Shown piece by piece: positions 17,338-26,296 of a stretch of 64,000 bases of DNA. The position numbers and the translations under genes are program-made. The notes beneath the pieces were generated by a model. The model worked only from the letters and a program-made list of their open reading frames with translations. It made no database searches and was not told the origin of the DNA. Location: NCBI GenBank assembly GCA_963828445.1, contig CAWHFP010000003.1, forward strand, positions 372,001-436,000, given 5' to 3'. Origin of the DNA: Bog-532 sp963828445 (lineage in GTDB: Bacteria > Actinomycetota > Actinomycetes > Streptosporangiales > Streptosporangiaceae). Each line of letters starts with the position of its first letter. Within the stretch, counting starts at the first letter, position 1.

Positions 17338-19374
17338 ATGAAACAACTCTGGTCCCGCCGGCGGTGGGCCACGGTCGCGGCGGTGACGGCCGCGGTCGCC
17401 ACCGCCGTCTTCGGCGCCGGCGCGGCCTCGGCCGAACCCGCCGTCCCGGCCGCTCCGGCCGCCACCGCCGCTGGGTCCTGCGGTGCCGGCTACAGCGTGC
17501 AAAGCGACTGGGGCAGCGGCTTCACCGCCTCGATCACCGTGACCAACACCGGGACCGCGGCCATCACCGGCTGGTCGCTGTCGTACTCCTACACCGGCAA
17601 CCAGCAGCTGACCCAGGGCTGGTCGGGCACCTGGGCGCAGTCGGGTCACACGGTCACCGTGTCCAGCCTGAGCTACAACGGGAGCCTGGCGCCGGGAGCT
17701 TCCACCCAGCTCGGGGCCAACTTCAGCTACAGCGGCAGCAACGCCGCGCCTGCGTCGGTGGCCTGCACCGCCGCCGGCAGCGGGGGCGGCACTCCCCCGC
17801 CCGCGGGCACGATCACGGCCAGCCCGTCCAGCCTCCAGGTGACCCAGGGCTCGACCGCGACCACCGCGCTGAGCCTGTCCACCGCACCGTCAGCCAACGT
17901 CACGGTTACCGTGGCGCGGACCTCGGGAAACTCCGGCCTGACCGCCGCGCCGGGCACGCTGACCTTCACCCCGGCCAACTACGCGACCCCGCAGACGGTC
18001 ACGATCTCGGCCGACGCCAGCAGCACCGGGGCGGCCACCTTCACCGCTTCGGGTAACGGGTACGGCTCGGCCGCCATCACCGCCACCGAGGCGGCCAGCG
18101 GCGGCTCGGGCGGAACCGGCGGCCGGGTGGCTGACCCCTACAGCGGGTCCGTGCCGTACCTGAACCCCGACTACACCGCCGAGGTCCAGGCCCAGGCGAG
18201 CAAGGACGGCTCCAGTACCGAAGCCGAGGTGGCCAACTACCAGACCGCCATCTGGATGGACCACATCGGCGCGATCGCGGGTGACAGCGGCCGCCTCGGC
18301 CTGGCCGCCCAGCTCAACAAGGCCGAGGCCCAGGCCACGTCGGCGGGCAAGCCGGTCCTGGTCGAGGTCGTCGTCTACGACCTGCCGGGCCGGGACTGCG
18401 CGGCGCTGGCGTCCAACGGCGAGATCCCGGCCACCTCGGCCGGGCTGACCGAGTACGAGTCCCAGTACATCGACCCGCTGGCCGCGATCGAGGCCACCAG
18501 CGGTTACAGCAACCTGCGCATCGTCAACATCATCGAGCCGGACTCGCTGCCCAACGCGGTGACCAACCAGTCGATCTCGGCCTGCCAGACGGCCACGCCC
18601 CTGTACGAGCAGGGCATCGAGTACGCGCTGAACAAGCTGCACGCCATCAACTGGACCTACAACTACCTGGACATCGGGCACTCGGGCTGGCTCGGCTGGA
18701 GCAGTAACTTCACCCCCGCCATCTCCGAATACGCCAAGGTGGCCAAGGCCACCACGGCCGGCTTCGCCAGCGTGGACGGGTTCATCAGCAACACGGCCAA
18801 CTACATCCCGACCGTCGAGCCCTACCTGACGGCGACCGAGAACGTGGGCGGCCAGCCCGTCGACTCGGTGCAGTTCTACTCCTACGATCCGCAGATCGAG
18901 GAGCTGAGCTACGACCAGGCGTGGCGTTCGGCGGCGATCAGCGCCGGCTTCTCCAGCAGCATCGGCATGCTGATCGACACCTCCCGCAACGGCTGGGGCG
19001 GCCCGAACCGGCCCACCGGCGCGAGCACGTCGACCAACACCACCACCTTCGTCAACCAGTCCAAGATCGACCAGCGGCCGTTCCGCGGCGACTGGTGCAA
19101 CGTGTCCGGGGCCGGGATCGGCGCGCGGCCGCAGGACGCCCCGGCCGACGGCATCCAGGCCTACGTGTGGATCAAGCCGCCGGGCGAGTCCGACGGCACC
19201 TACCCCGCCTTCTCGGGCAAGGGTGACCCGCACTGCGACCCGAACGGCACGCAGACCGACGGCAGCGGCAACAGCTACGCGACCGACGCCCTGCCCGACG
19301 CGCCCCCGGCCGGCCAGTGGTTCGCCACCGAGTTCAGCCAGCTGGTGGCCAACGCCTACCCGGCGCTGCCCTGA
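17338..19374 (+). CDS. Secreted GH6 cellobiohydrolase with CBM2
   Basis: A 678-residue exported enzyme. A signal peptide covers residues 1-32 (RRRW, Ala-rich core, ASA end). CBM2 cellulose binding covers about 45-145 (CGAGYSVQSDWGSGFTASI to NAAPASVAC). A Ser/Thr-rich Ig-like module covers about 155-255, a Gly linker follows, then a GH6 catalytic domain (about 270-678). The GH6 catalytic acid lies in VVYDLPGRDCAALASNGE and a second signature is NIIEPDSLPN; RPFRGDWCN and DGIQAYVWIKPPGESDG are also typical. The domain resembles bacterial exo-acting Cel6 enzymes that release cellobiose from chain ends. The ATG follows GGGAGGAGA. A terminator stands at 19391. The enzyme likely acts with the GH12 endoglucanase transcribed toward it. 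Confidence 0.95.
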   Translation: MKQLWSRRRWATVAAVTAAVATAVFGAGAASAEPAVPAAPAATAAGSCGAGYSVQSDWGSGFTASITVTNTGTAAITGWSLSYSYTGNQQLTQGWSGTWAQSGHTVTVSSLSYNGSLAPGASTQLGANFSYSGSNAAPASVACTAAGSGGGTPPPAGTITASPSSLQVTQGSTATTALSLSTAPSANVTVTVARTSGNSGLTAAPGTLTFTPANYATPQTVTISADASSTGAATFTASGNGYGSAAITATEAASGGSGGTGGRVADPYSGSVPYLNPDYTAEVQAQASKDGSSTEAEVANYQTAIWMDHIGAIAGDSGRLGLAAQLNKAEAQATSAGKPVLVEVVVYDLPGRDCAALASNGEIPATSAGLTEYESQYIDPLAAIEATSGYSNLRIVNIIEPDSLPNAVTNQSISACQTATPLYEQGIEYALNKLHAINWTYNYLDIGHSGWLGWSSNFTPAISEYAKVAKATTAGFASVDGFISNTANYIPTVEPYLTATENVGGQPVDSVQFYSYDPQIEELSYDQAWRSAAISAGFSSSIGMLIDTSRNGWGGPNRPTGASTSTNTTTFVNQSKIDQRPFRGDWCNVSGAGIGARPQDAPADGIQAYVWIKPPGESDGTYPAFSGKGDPHCDPNGTQTDGSGNSYATDALPDAPPAGQWFATEFSQLVANAYPALP

Positions 19375-19390
19375 CCCCTAACGGAAGAGT

Positions 19391-19424
19391 GCTGCCCCCG
19401 TCCGGGACTCCGGGCGGGGGCAGC
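19391..19424. terminator. Terminator between convergent cellulase genes
   Basis: GCTGCCCCCG (19391-19400) pairs with CGGGGGCAGC (19415-19424), with further pairing inside (TCCGG with CCGG). It sits between the stop codons of the GH6 (19374) and GH12 (19448) genes and probably works for both. Confidence 0.75.
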
Positions 19425-19447
19425 GGGCTGATCGGGGTGGGTGGGAC

Positions 19448-20587
19448 TCAGCTGCAGGTGACCGAGGACGGGGGTGCGGCGCCGGTGGTGTCGGTGGCGG
19501 TGAAGCCGACCGTGGCCGACGAGCCGGGGGCGATGGACCCGTTGTAGGCCGCGGGGGTGACGCTGACCTGGGAGCCGGACTGGGTGTAGCTGCCGTTCCA
19601 GAGGCTGTTGATCTTCTGGTCGCCGGGGAACGCCCAGGCCAGTTGCCAGCCGCTCAGCGAACTGGTGCCGGTGTTGGTCACGGTGACCTGGGCCTGGAAG
19701 CCGCCCGACCACGAGTTGACCACCGAGTACGCGGCGGTGCAGCCGGTGGACGGGGGCGGGGTGCCACCGCCGCCGGTGCCGCCGCCACCGCCAGTGCCGC
19801 CGCCGCTGCCGTTGACGTTGACCGAGAACGAGTTGGTGGCCAGGCCGGCGCCGCCCTGCCAGAGCTCGAAACCGGCTTCCACGTCGATCAGGTACCAGGA
19901 CGGCTGGATGTAGCCGCGGCTGATCGCGTCGGCCACGATCTGGTCGATGTCCAGGTTGCTGACCGAGGTGGTACCGGTGGTCATGGTGTAGGAGATGGTG
20001 TTCCAGCCCTGGTTGCCGAACCACACGTTGTAGCCGCGGCCGCCGACGGTGGCCGTTCCCACCTGAGAGCCGAACGGCTGCACGCTGCCGTTGTGGTTCA
20101 GCCAGATCATCAGCTCGGCCCCGTTGGGCTGCCCCGAGGTGGTGGGGGTGGTGTTGAACCAGATGTCGTAGGCCACGTCGTAGGCGCCGGTACCGGGCTG
20201 GGTGGTGTTCCAGCTGGTCGTCACCGCGCCGGTGGTCATGGACGACACCGGGATCGGCAGGCCGCTGCCGCTGGTGCAGGCGCCCCAGTGGCAGCCCTTG
20301 TACAGCGACGGGTAACCGCCGGGAGCGCCGTTGGTGGCGTTGTCGATCGAGGAGTTGGCCACGCTGAAGTCGGCGTTGCCGTCGGTGGTGATGCATTCGG
20401 AGGCGCCGGACCCCCACTCGTTGTTCTGGACGGTGTACGCCCCACCGGCCACGGCCTCGGTCTGCGAATTGCAGAGGGTGGTGGTGGCCGCTTGCGCTCC
20501 GGCCGGGCCAAAGGCCAGACCGAGGGCGACTGCGGCCGGCACGGCCAGCGTGGTGGCCGTCGCAGTGAACTTCCTAGTCCATCTCAC
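19448..20587 (-). CDS. Secreted GH12 endoglucanase with CBM2
   Basis: A 379-residue exported enzyme. The signal peptide covers residues 1-34 (RWTRKFTATATTLAVPAAV, AQA end). The GH12 domain covers about 35-260, with NEWGSG, GGYPSLYKGCHWG, the nucleophile segment GAELMIWL and the acid/base segment AGFELWQGG. A Gly/Thr/Pro linker (GGGTGGGGGTGGGGTPPP) leads to a C-terminal CBM2 (about 285-379). GH12 enzymes cleave internal beta-1,4-glucan bonds. The GTG at 20587 was chosen because GGAGG lies 7 bases upstream and the signal peptide begins there; the longer reading to 20665 has no signal-like start. It converges with the GH6 gene, and both lie beside the LacI gene. Confidence 0.95.
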   Translation of the reverse strand: MRWTRKFTATATTLAVPAAVALGLAFGPAGAQAATTTLCNSQTEAVAGGAYTVQNNEWGSGASECITTDGNADFSVANSSIDNATNGAPGGYPSLYKGCHWGACTSGSGLPIPVSSMTTGAVTTSWNTTQPGTGAYDVAYDIWFNTTPTTSGQPNGAELMIWLNHNGSVQPFGSQVGTATVGGRGYNVWFGNQGWNTISYTMTTGTTSVSNLDIDQIVADAISRGYIQPSWYLIDVEAGFELWQGGAGLATNSFSVNVNGSGGGTGGGGGTGGGGTPPPSTGCTAAYSVVNSWSGGFQAQVTVTNTGTSSLSGWQLAWAFPGDQKINSLWNGSYTQSGSQVSVTPAAYNGSIAPGSSATVGFTATDTTGAAPPSSVTCS

Positions 20588-20757
20588 GCGGGAACCTCCT
20601 GTGGTGCGGGAGGGGTCAGCGTAGGTTCGCCCAGTGGCGGAGACCAGGATGAACCGAGCGTTCACACCATCTTCCCAGGTGAGGATGCTGGACGGCCAGC
20701 GGGCGGCATGAAAGGTTCACGCCGGGAGAACAGACCAGAAAGCGGAAAGGATCACTT

Positions 20758-21744
20758 GTGACGCACCTGAGCGCGTTGTTCATCGGCGGAAACGGCATCA
20801 TCAGCTCGGCCTGCAGCCGGCTGGCCGTGGCCCAGGGGTTCGACGTGACGCTGCTCAACCGCGGCCGGAGCACGACCCGGCCGCCGATCGACGGCACCAA
20901 GACCCTCATCGCCGACGCCGCCGATCCCGGGGCCATGCGGGCGGCGATCGGGGGGCGGGAGTTCGACGTGGTGGTCAACTTCCACGTCTTCGACGCCGAG
21001 CGGGCCGCCCACGACATCGAGCTGTTCTCCGGCCGGGCCGGTCAGTACGTGTTCATCAGCACCGCGGCCGGCTACCAGAAGCCGGTCCAGCGCATCCCGA
21101 TCACCGAGTCGACCCCGCTGCGCAACCCGTTCTCGCCCTACGCGCAGAACAAGATCGCCAGCGAGCTCGCCTTCGGTGCCGCCTACCGGGACCGTGGCTT
21201 CCCGGTGACGATCGTGCGGCCATCGCACACCTACGACCCGACCCTGATCCCGCTGGACGGCGGCTGGACGGTGATCGACCGGATGCGGCGGGGCCGGAAG
21301 ACCGTGATCCACGGGGACGGGACCTCGATGTGGACGCTGACCCACCAGGAGGACTTCGCGCGGGCGTTCACCGGGCTGCTGGGCAACCCCCGGGTCGTGG
21401 GTGACAGCGTCCACATCACCTCGGACGAGGCTCTCACCTGGGACGCGATCGCCCAGGACCTGGCCCGGGCGGCGGGCGCGGACGCCGACATCGTGCACGT
21501 GGCCTCGGCCCAGCTCGTGCGCGAGATCCCGGCCTGGGAGGGTCCGATCATCGGGGACAAGTCATACTCGCTGGTCTTCGACAACGCGAAGATCAAGCGG
21601 CTGGTGCCCGGCTGGACGGCGACGATCCCGTTCTGGCGGGGGGCCCGGGAGATCGTGGCCTGGTACGACGCCCACCCCGAGCGCCAGGTGGTCGATCCCG
21701 GCCTCGACCAGGCGCTGGACCGGCTGGTGGCGGCCAACGCCTGA
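20758..21744 (+). CDS. NAD-dependent epimerase/dehydratase (extended SDR)
   Basis: A 328-residue Rossmann protein with a nucleotide motif GGNGIISSACSR near residue 10 (a GxxGxI variant), FDVVVNFHVFD, the YVFISTAAGYQ strand and an active-site Tyr in SPYAQNKIASE (YxxxK). The substrate half includes VTIVRPSHTYD and THQEDFARAF. Related proteins act on nucleotide sugars or other polyols; the substrate is unknown. The GTG at 20758 follows GGAAAGGA. It lies between the GH12 gene (divergent) and the DUF3618 operon (convergent), with a terminator at 21765. Confidence 0.88.
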   Translation: MTHLSALFIGGNGIISSACSRLAVAQGFDVTLLNRGRSTTRPPIDGTKTLIADAADPGAMRAAIGGREFDVVVNFHVFDAERAAHDIELFSGRAGQYVFISTAAGYQKPVQRIPITESTPLRNPFSPYAQNKIASELAFGAAYRDRGFPVTIVRPSHTYDPTLIPLDGGWTVIDRMRRGRKTVIHGDGTSMWTLTHQEDFARAFTGLLGNPRVVGDSVHITSDEALTWDAIAQDLARAAGADADIVHVASAQLVREIPAWEGPIIGDKSYSLVFDNAKIKRLVPGWTATIPFWRGAREIVAWYDAHPERQVVDPGLDQALDRLVAANA

Positions 21745-21764
21745 TCGGCTTGACGGGCGACCTG

Positions 21765-21799
21765 CGCCTGGCCGCTTCCACCGGGGAAGCGGCCAGGCG
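21765..21799. terminator. Strong bidirectional terminator
   Basis: CGCCTGGCCGCTTCC (21765-21779) and GGAAGCGGCCAGGCG (21785-21799) form a perfect 15-bp stem with a 5-base loop. It lies between the stop of the SDR gene (21744) and the expected stop of the DUF3618 gene (21812). Confidence 0.9.
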
Positions 21800-21811
21800 T
21801 CGCGCCGTGGC

Positions 21812-22506
21812 TCAGGAAGAGCCGGACTCGGAGGAGCGCCGGCCTGGTCGGTGACCCGGCCCCGCGCTTCCTGGGCGTGATCGGTCACGTCCGAAGCCCG
21901 GGACTGGGCGTCGTCGCGCACCGTCGACGCGGCGTCGGTCGCGGTCTCCTTGACCGACTGGGCCCGCTGCTGCGCGGATTCCTTCAGGTCCTGGGCGGCG
22001 TCCTGCCCGGCCTCCTTCAGCTGCTGGACAACCGGGGCGCCCTTGTCGGCGGCCACATCCTTGACCTGTCCGGCCACCTGCTGCTCGGCGTCGGTGGCGG
22101 GCAGCAGGGACGCCACCAGCCAGCCCGCTCCGAACGCGATCAGGCCGGCCGCGAGCGGGTTGCCGCGGGTGCGCTGGCGGGCCAGGTCCGGGGCGGAACC
22201 GGCCGCGTCCGCGGCCGACGAGGCCGCGCCCGTCACGCTGTCCTTGGCCGAGGAGGCCGCGCCGGTCACGCTGTCCTTGGCCGACGAGGCCGAGGAACTG
22301 ACCGTGCCGCTCAGGTTCGAGGTTCGATCCGGTGTACCGCCCATGATCCTGTCCTTGAAGTTGGTCACCGCCGAGCGGGTCCGCTGGACCCGCCGTTCCA
22401 CGATCCGCGGTGGGCTGACCTTCTCGGTCAGCGCGTCGACGTCAGCGCTGAGATTCTGCTGGGTCAGCTCGATGTTGCCGCGGATCTGATCCGGGTCACT
22501 GGTCAT
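21812..22506 (-). CDS. DUF3618 membrane protein (apparent frameshift at the 3' end)
   Basis: About 230 residues. The N-terminal DUF3618 motif is IRGNIELTQQNLSADVDALTEKVSP. A Ser/Ala region holds two exact SSAKDSVTGA repeats, one transmembrane helix follows (NPLAAGLIAFGAGWLVASLL, about residue 112), and then a long Ala/Gln/Asp amphipathic helix as in LEA-like proteins. As written, the frame stays open to 21562, antisense to the SDR gene. One base missing near 21838 would instead give the ending RSSESGSS with a stop at 21812, just before the perfect terminator; that end was adopted. It is the last gene of a three-gene envelope operon (start-to-stop gap of 1 base with the preceding gene). A role in envelope stress is inferred. 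Confidence 0.8.
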
Positions 22507-22507
22507 G

Positions 22508-22969
22508 TCAGCTCCTCACCGCTCCCTTGATCGTTTCCGGCACTTCCTTGACCGTCTCCACGGTCCGCTCCGGCTTCGGGTTGACCTGCTTGAGCCGGGC
22601 CCGCCCGACCGCGAACAGCACGGCGGCGATGACGGCCCAGATGCCGGTGACGACCAGCGCGGCCCAGCCCTGATCCATCAGGTTGGCCAGCCCCCACCAG
22701 AGGGCGATGGAGGCGAACAGCACCACCATGTAGCCGGCGAAGCCGGCCCCGCCGAGCATCCCGGCGCCCTTGGCGGTCTTGGTGACCTCCTCCTTGACCT
22801 CGGCCTTGGCCAGCTCAAGCTCCTGGCGCATCAGCGTCGACAGGTCCTGCGCCACCTGGCCGAGCAGCTGGCCGACCGAGGCATCGGCGATGTCCGGGCC
22901 GGTCACGGGGCCCCGCGTCGTGGATGTCGCCCCGGACACGGTGTTCGGTTGCGGTCTCGGGTCGGTCAT
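22508..22969 (-). CDS. Actinobacterial holin-X type membrane protein (DUF1469-like)
   Basis: A 153-residue protein with the conserved SVGQLLGQVAQDLSTLMRQELELAKAEVKEE helix (about residues 30-60). A Gly-rich hinge and two transmembrane helices follow (GAGFAGYMVVLFASIALWW, and WAALVVTGIWAVIAAVLFAV), then a basic tail ending in TVETVKEVPETIKGA. The family is named for holin resemblance, but its genes usually stand beside DUF3618 genes as envelope proteins rather than phage lysis genes. The ATG at 22969 overlaps the stop of the preceding gene in an ATGA, which shows translational coupling. Confidence 0.88.
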   Translation of the reverse strand: MTDPRPQPNTVSGATSTTRGPVTGPDIADASVGQLLGQVAQDLSTLMRQELELAKAEVKEEVTKTAKGAGMLGGAGFAGYMVVLFASIALWWGLANLMDQGWAALVVTGIWAVIAAVLFAVGRARLKQVNPKPERTVETVKEVPETIKGAVRS

Positions 22970-23797
22970 CGCTGCCCCGGTCCTTCGTAGCCGGGCTCGG
23001 ACGGGTACGCCGTGGTCCCCGCGCCGGTCTCGTAGATGGGGTCCGCGGGGTAGGCGACGGTGTCCTCGCTGGCCACGCCGCCAGCCGGGTAACCCGGCTC
23101 GGCCGGGTAGGCGGGTGCGGTGGGGTCGACCGGCTCGGTACCGGTGCGGGTAGGTCGGCGCGGCCGGGTAGCCAGACTCAACCGGGGCCGGGTAGGCCGC
23201 GCCCGGGTCCACCTGGGATGCGGCCGGGACGCCGGATACGGTGCCGCCACCGGGGCCCGGCTGGCTCCCTTCCTGGCCGTCACTGTTCTGGTCCTTCAGG
23301 CCCCGGGTCAGGCGCCCGGCGGCCAGCCCGGCCACCGCGGCCCCGATCAGGAACGTGCCCGGCCGGCGGCGGGCGAAGCTGCGCACCTCGTTCAGCAGAT
23401 CGCCGGGCTCACGCTGCTCGAGCCAGGAAGCGGCTCCGTGCATGCGATCGGCGGCCTGGCGGGCGAACTCGGTGGCCACCCCGGACTGCCCGCCGTTGGA
23501 CGCCATCTGGCCGACCTCGTCGGCCACCGAGTGCAACTGCTGAGCGGCCCGCTGCTGCTGGGCCGACGCCTGGCTCTGCGCGTGGCCCTGGGCCTCGCCG
23601 AACAGGTCACGGGCTTGCCGGCCGGTCTCGGCGGCCACCTGCCGGGCCTGATCGGTGGCGGTCTGGGCGACCTGGCCGCCCGCCTCGCGGGCGTGCTGGC
23701 CGACCCCGGCCGCCTCATCGCGGGCGACGTCGGTGGTGGACCGCTCGGTGGCTGGGTCTTCGGTTCGCGGGGCATACGGCCCCGAGTTCTGGGACAT
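22966..23797 (-). CDS. Hypothetical membrane protein, first gene of the DUF3618 operon (frameshifted)
   Basis: About 276 residues when read across one frame change. The N-terminal half is an Ala/Gln/Asp-rich helix (ARDEAAGVGQHAREAGGQ; DLFGEAQGHAQSQASAQQQ) with a Trp-containing segment (GAASWLEQREPGDLLNEVRSFARRRPGTF), then one transmembrane helix (LIGAAVAGLAAGRL, about residue 150). The C-terminal part is Pro/Tyr/Gly-rich. The frame breaks near 23150: in the ORF frame the text turns Arg-rich, while the +1 frame continues a repeated PAYPAEPGYPAG pattern to EGPGQR and a stop at 22966. That overlaps the holin-X start, so the latter end was chosen. Similar proteins precede holin-X and DUF3618 genes in many actinobacteria. 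Confidence 0.72.
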
Positions 23798-23970
23798 TCA
23801 GCACCCTCCCCTGTTAGTCGAGGCACATTGCCTGGGTCAGGGGCGCGAGCTACCCGGGACGAGGCCGGGCAACCCACTCGATTTCCGGCGGCTCGCGCGG
23901 GGAGTGGCGGCGCGGCGCGTCGGGCACCAACCGAGGCCTGGTGAGCCCGTTCGCAGCCGGGGCCGGCCGA

Positions 23971-24445
23971 TTACCAGGGGCCGCGGACGGGGACGCGGGA
24001 CCTGGTGTCGATCAGGGACTGCTGGGCCAGGATGGCCCGCAGTTCGCTGGTCTCCTGGTCGGAGTACTGCAGGAGCAGGGTCTCGAAGTCGCGGCGCTGG
24101 GCCGGGGTGGAGTAGGCGGCCAGTTCGCGGCGCAGCCGGGCGTGGTTCCTGCGGTCATCGGTGGTCTCGCCGGGCAGGAACGGAGCGTAGACCAGGGCCA
24201 TCAGGCCGGGCAGCAGGATGATGTTGCCGACCAGCTGCCCCCGCAGCAGCAGACCCCGGGATGATGAGGGCGGCGCCGAGCAGCGCGCACCGCCAGCGCG
24301 GGTTGCGGGCCACCCGCAGCAGGCCGACCACCGCGAGCAGGAACCCGGTCCGCACCGCCCGCCGGAAGCGGCCCGGGCGCCGGGGCACCAGCACGTAGAC
24401 CACCCGCTCAGCGGATGAACTCAAGACCACGCGGTCCTGCTTCAT
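23971..24445 (-). CDS. Small integral membrane protein of unknown function (frameshifted)
   Basis: About 158 residues read across a break near 24257. The first part (MKQDRVVLSSSAERVVYVLV, then FRRAVRTGFLLAVVGLLRVAR) has a possible membrane helix. The second frame supplies LLLRGQLVGNIILLPGLMALVYAPFLPGETTDDR and a charged helix (NHARLRRELAAYSTPAQRRDFETLLLQYSD) to the stop at 23971. In each frame the text is sensible only on its own side of the break, so one base is probably missing there. The ATG at 24445 has GGAGG 5 bases upstream. The family is not recognised; its position next to the envelope operon suggests a membrane role. Confidence 0.65.
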
Positions 24446-24578
24446 CGCAGCCTCCGGCACTGTGCCCGCACTCTGCGTGATTTCAGGGTACGCCGCGCGC
24501 GCCGGTTTGACCCCAGGGTGACGCCGCAGGATATTTGGTCGCTGATCACTTCAGAGACGATGTGTTCAGGAGGGGCAC

Positions 24579-24974
24579 GTGGTGACAGAAGAGGTTCTGG
24601 ACACGGGCCGGGCGGTTCAAGTGGCCGAACGGCTCGAGGTGGACAACCCCGACTGGGTGATCATGTATGGCTCGTACAGCCGGGAGTACGTGGCGTTCCC
24701 CGTCTATCCGGACGCGCCGGACAACAGCTACTGCAGCGCCAAGGATCCGGGCAAGCTGGATGACCACATCCGCGAGACCGAGCGCCGCCACGGACGAGTC
24801 AGGTTAACCGCCGACCGCACCGCCCGCGCCGCCGCTGGCTTTTGTATCCGGAAATGCCGCGGCGGCGCGGCGACTGTGAATACCGTCACTTCGCGCAAAT
24901 ACGCAGGTAGCGGACCTATCGCTATTTTGGGCTCAGTTATTGCTGGACCGGGGCAAACTTCTTTTCTAAGGTGA
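24579..24974 (+). CDS. Hypothetical protein
   Basis: Up to 131 residues. The first 80 are well-behaved (LDTGRAVQVAERLEVDNPDW, then YGSYSREYVAFPVYPDAP and DDHIRETERRHGRVR), with a good ribosome site (AGGAGG, 7 bases before GTG 24579). The last 45 residues (from about AGFCIRKCRGG) have lower GC and a poor codon pattern, so the real gene may end earlier after an undetected base error. It has no recognised domain. It precedes the P450 gene at 25013 on the same strand. Confidence 0.55.
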   Translation: MVTEEVLDTGRAVQVAERLEVDNPDWVIMYGSYSREYVAFPVYPDAPDNSYCSAKDPGKLDDHIRETERRHGRVRLTADRTARAAAGFCIRKCRGGAATVNTVTSRKYAGSGPIAILGSVIAGPGQTSFLR

Positions 24975-25012
24975 CGAGTGGGTGAGCGCCGGACCACCGT
25001 CAAAGGAGCCCC

Positions 25013-26236
25013 GTGGACGCGACTCGGGAAGCGCCAGACATTCTCTCGGGTGAATTCTCAGCCGACCCATATTCCGCCTACCAGGTCATGCGGGACGACT
25101 TTCCGCTGATCTGGCACGAGGCGATGCAGAGCTACATCATCTCCCGTTATGAGGACGTGTCCCGGGCCTTTCGGGACCAGGTGTTCACCACCGCCAACTA
25201 CGACTGGCAACTGGAGCCGGTGCACGGCAAGACCATTCTCCAGCTCAGCGGGCGGGAGCATTCTCTGCGCCGGGCCCTGGTCGCGCCCGCTTTTCGCGGC
25301 AGCGAACTGCAGGAGAAATTCGTGCCGGTCATCGAGCGCAACGCGGCCGAGCTGATCGACGGGTTCCGCGGGGCTGGCCGGGCCGATCTGGTCGCGGATT
25401 TCGCCACCCATTTCCCGATCAACGTGATCGTGGACATGCTGGGCCTGGACCGGGCCGATCACGAGCGGTTCCATCGCTGGTACACGTCGATCATCGCGTT
25501 CCTGGGCAACCTCAGCCAGGATCCCGTGGTCACCGCGGACGGGCTGCGGACGCAGCAGGAGTTCGCCGCCTACATGATCCCGGTCATCCAGGAGCGGCGG
25601 GCCCACCCCGGCGACGACCTGCTGTCCAACCTCTGCCAGGCCGAGATCGACGGCGTCCGGATGAGCGACGAGGACATCAAGGCGTTCTGCAGCCTGCTGC
25701 TGGCGGCGGGCGGGGAGACCACCGACAAGGCCATCGCCAGCGTGTTCGCCAACCTGCTGCAGCACCCCGACCAGCTGGACGCGGTCCGGTCCGATCGCAG
25801 CCTGATCGGACCGGCGCTGGCCGAGACCCTGCGCTACAGCCCGCCGGTGCACATGATCATGCGCCAGCCCGCCGCCGACGTCACGCTGTCGGGCGGGACC
25901 ATCCCGGCCGGCAGCACGGTCACCTGCCTGATCGGGGCGGCCAACCGGGACGGCAGCCGGTACGCCCACCCCGAGCGGTTCGACATCTTCCGCGCCGACC
26001 TGGACACCCCGAACGCGTTCTCGGCCGCCGCCAACCACCTGGCCTTCGCGCTGGGACGGCACTTCTGCGTGGGCGCGCTGCTGGCCCGGACCGAGGTCGA
26101 CGTGGGCCTCAACCAGCTGCTGGACGCCATGCCCGACGTGCGGCTGGACCCCTCGTTCCGGCCCGCTGAGCAGGGCGTGTTCACCCGCGGCCCGGCTTCC
26201 CTCCCGGTGCTGTTCACCCCCGGGGCGGCCACCTAA
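25013..26236 (+). CDS. Cytochrome P450
   Basis: A 407-residue soluble P450 monooxygenase with all canonical motifs. These are the I-helix LLLAAGGETTDK (about residue 238), K-helix ETLRYSPP (the ExxR motif, about 279) and heme-binding FALGRHFCVGALLARTE (Cys at about 352). The C-helix SGREHSLRRALVAPAF is typical. It needs ferredoxin and reductase partners, and none is encoded nearby. The GTG at 25013 follows AAAGGAG. It converges on the conservon P450 at 26288, with a shared hairpin between them. The substrate cannot be inferred. Confidence 0.95.
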   Translation: MDATREAPDILSGEFSADPYSAYQVMRDDFPLIWHEAMQSYIISRYEDVSRAFRDQVFTTANYDWQLEPVHGKTILQLSGREHSLRRALVAPAFRGSELQEKFVPVIERNAAELIDGFRGAGRADLVADFATHFPINVIVDMLGLDRADHERFHRWYTSIIAFLGNLSQDPVVTADGLRTQQEFAAYMIPVIQERRAHPGDDLLSNLCQAEIDGVRMSDEDIKAFCSLLLAAGGETTDKAIASVFANLLQHPDQLDAVRSDRSLIGPALAETLRYSPPVHMIMRQPAADVTLSGGTIPAGSTVTCLIGAANRDGSRYAHPERFDIFRADLDTPNAFSAAANHLAFALGRHFCVGALLARTEVDVGLNQLLDAMPDVRLDPSFRPAEQGVFTRGPASLPVLFTPGAAT

Positions 26237-26252
26237 GCCAATGCTGGCCCCG

Positions 26253-26296
26253 GGGGCGTAAGCCCCCAGACCCCAGACCCCCGGGGCTTACGCCCC
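26253..26296. terminator. Hairpin between convergent P450 genes
   Basis: GGGGCGTAAGCCCC (26253-26266) and its exact reverse complement GGGGCTTACGCCCC (26283-26296) are separated by 16 bases. It lies between the stop at 26236 and the opposing stop at 26288, and the right arm overlaps the last codons of the opposing gene. No T-run is present. Confidence 0.7.

Noticed and set aside
16000..20750. CebR operator TGGGAGCGCTCCCA near the cellulase genes
   Set aside because: I searched the upstream regions of the LacI, GH6 and GH12 genes by eye and found no acceptable match.
22508..22969. Phage holin indicating a prophage
   Set aside because: The protein is the actinobacterial holin-X type in a DUF3618 operon; no other phage gene is nearby.
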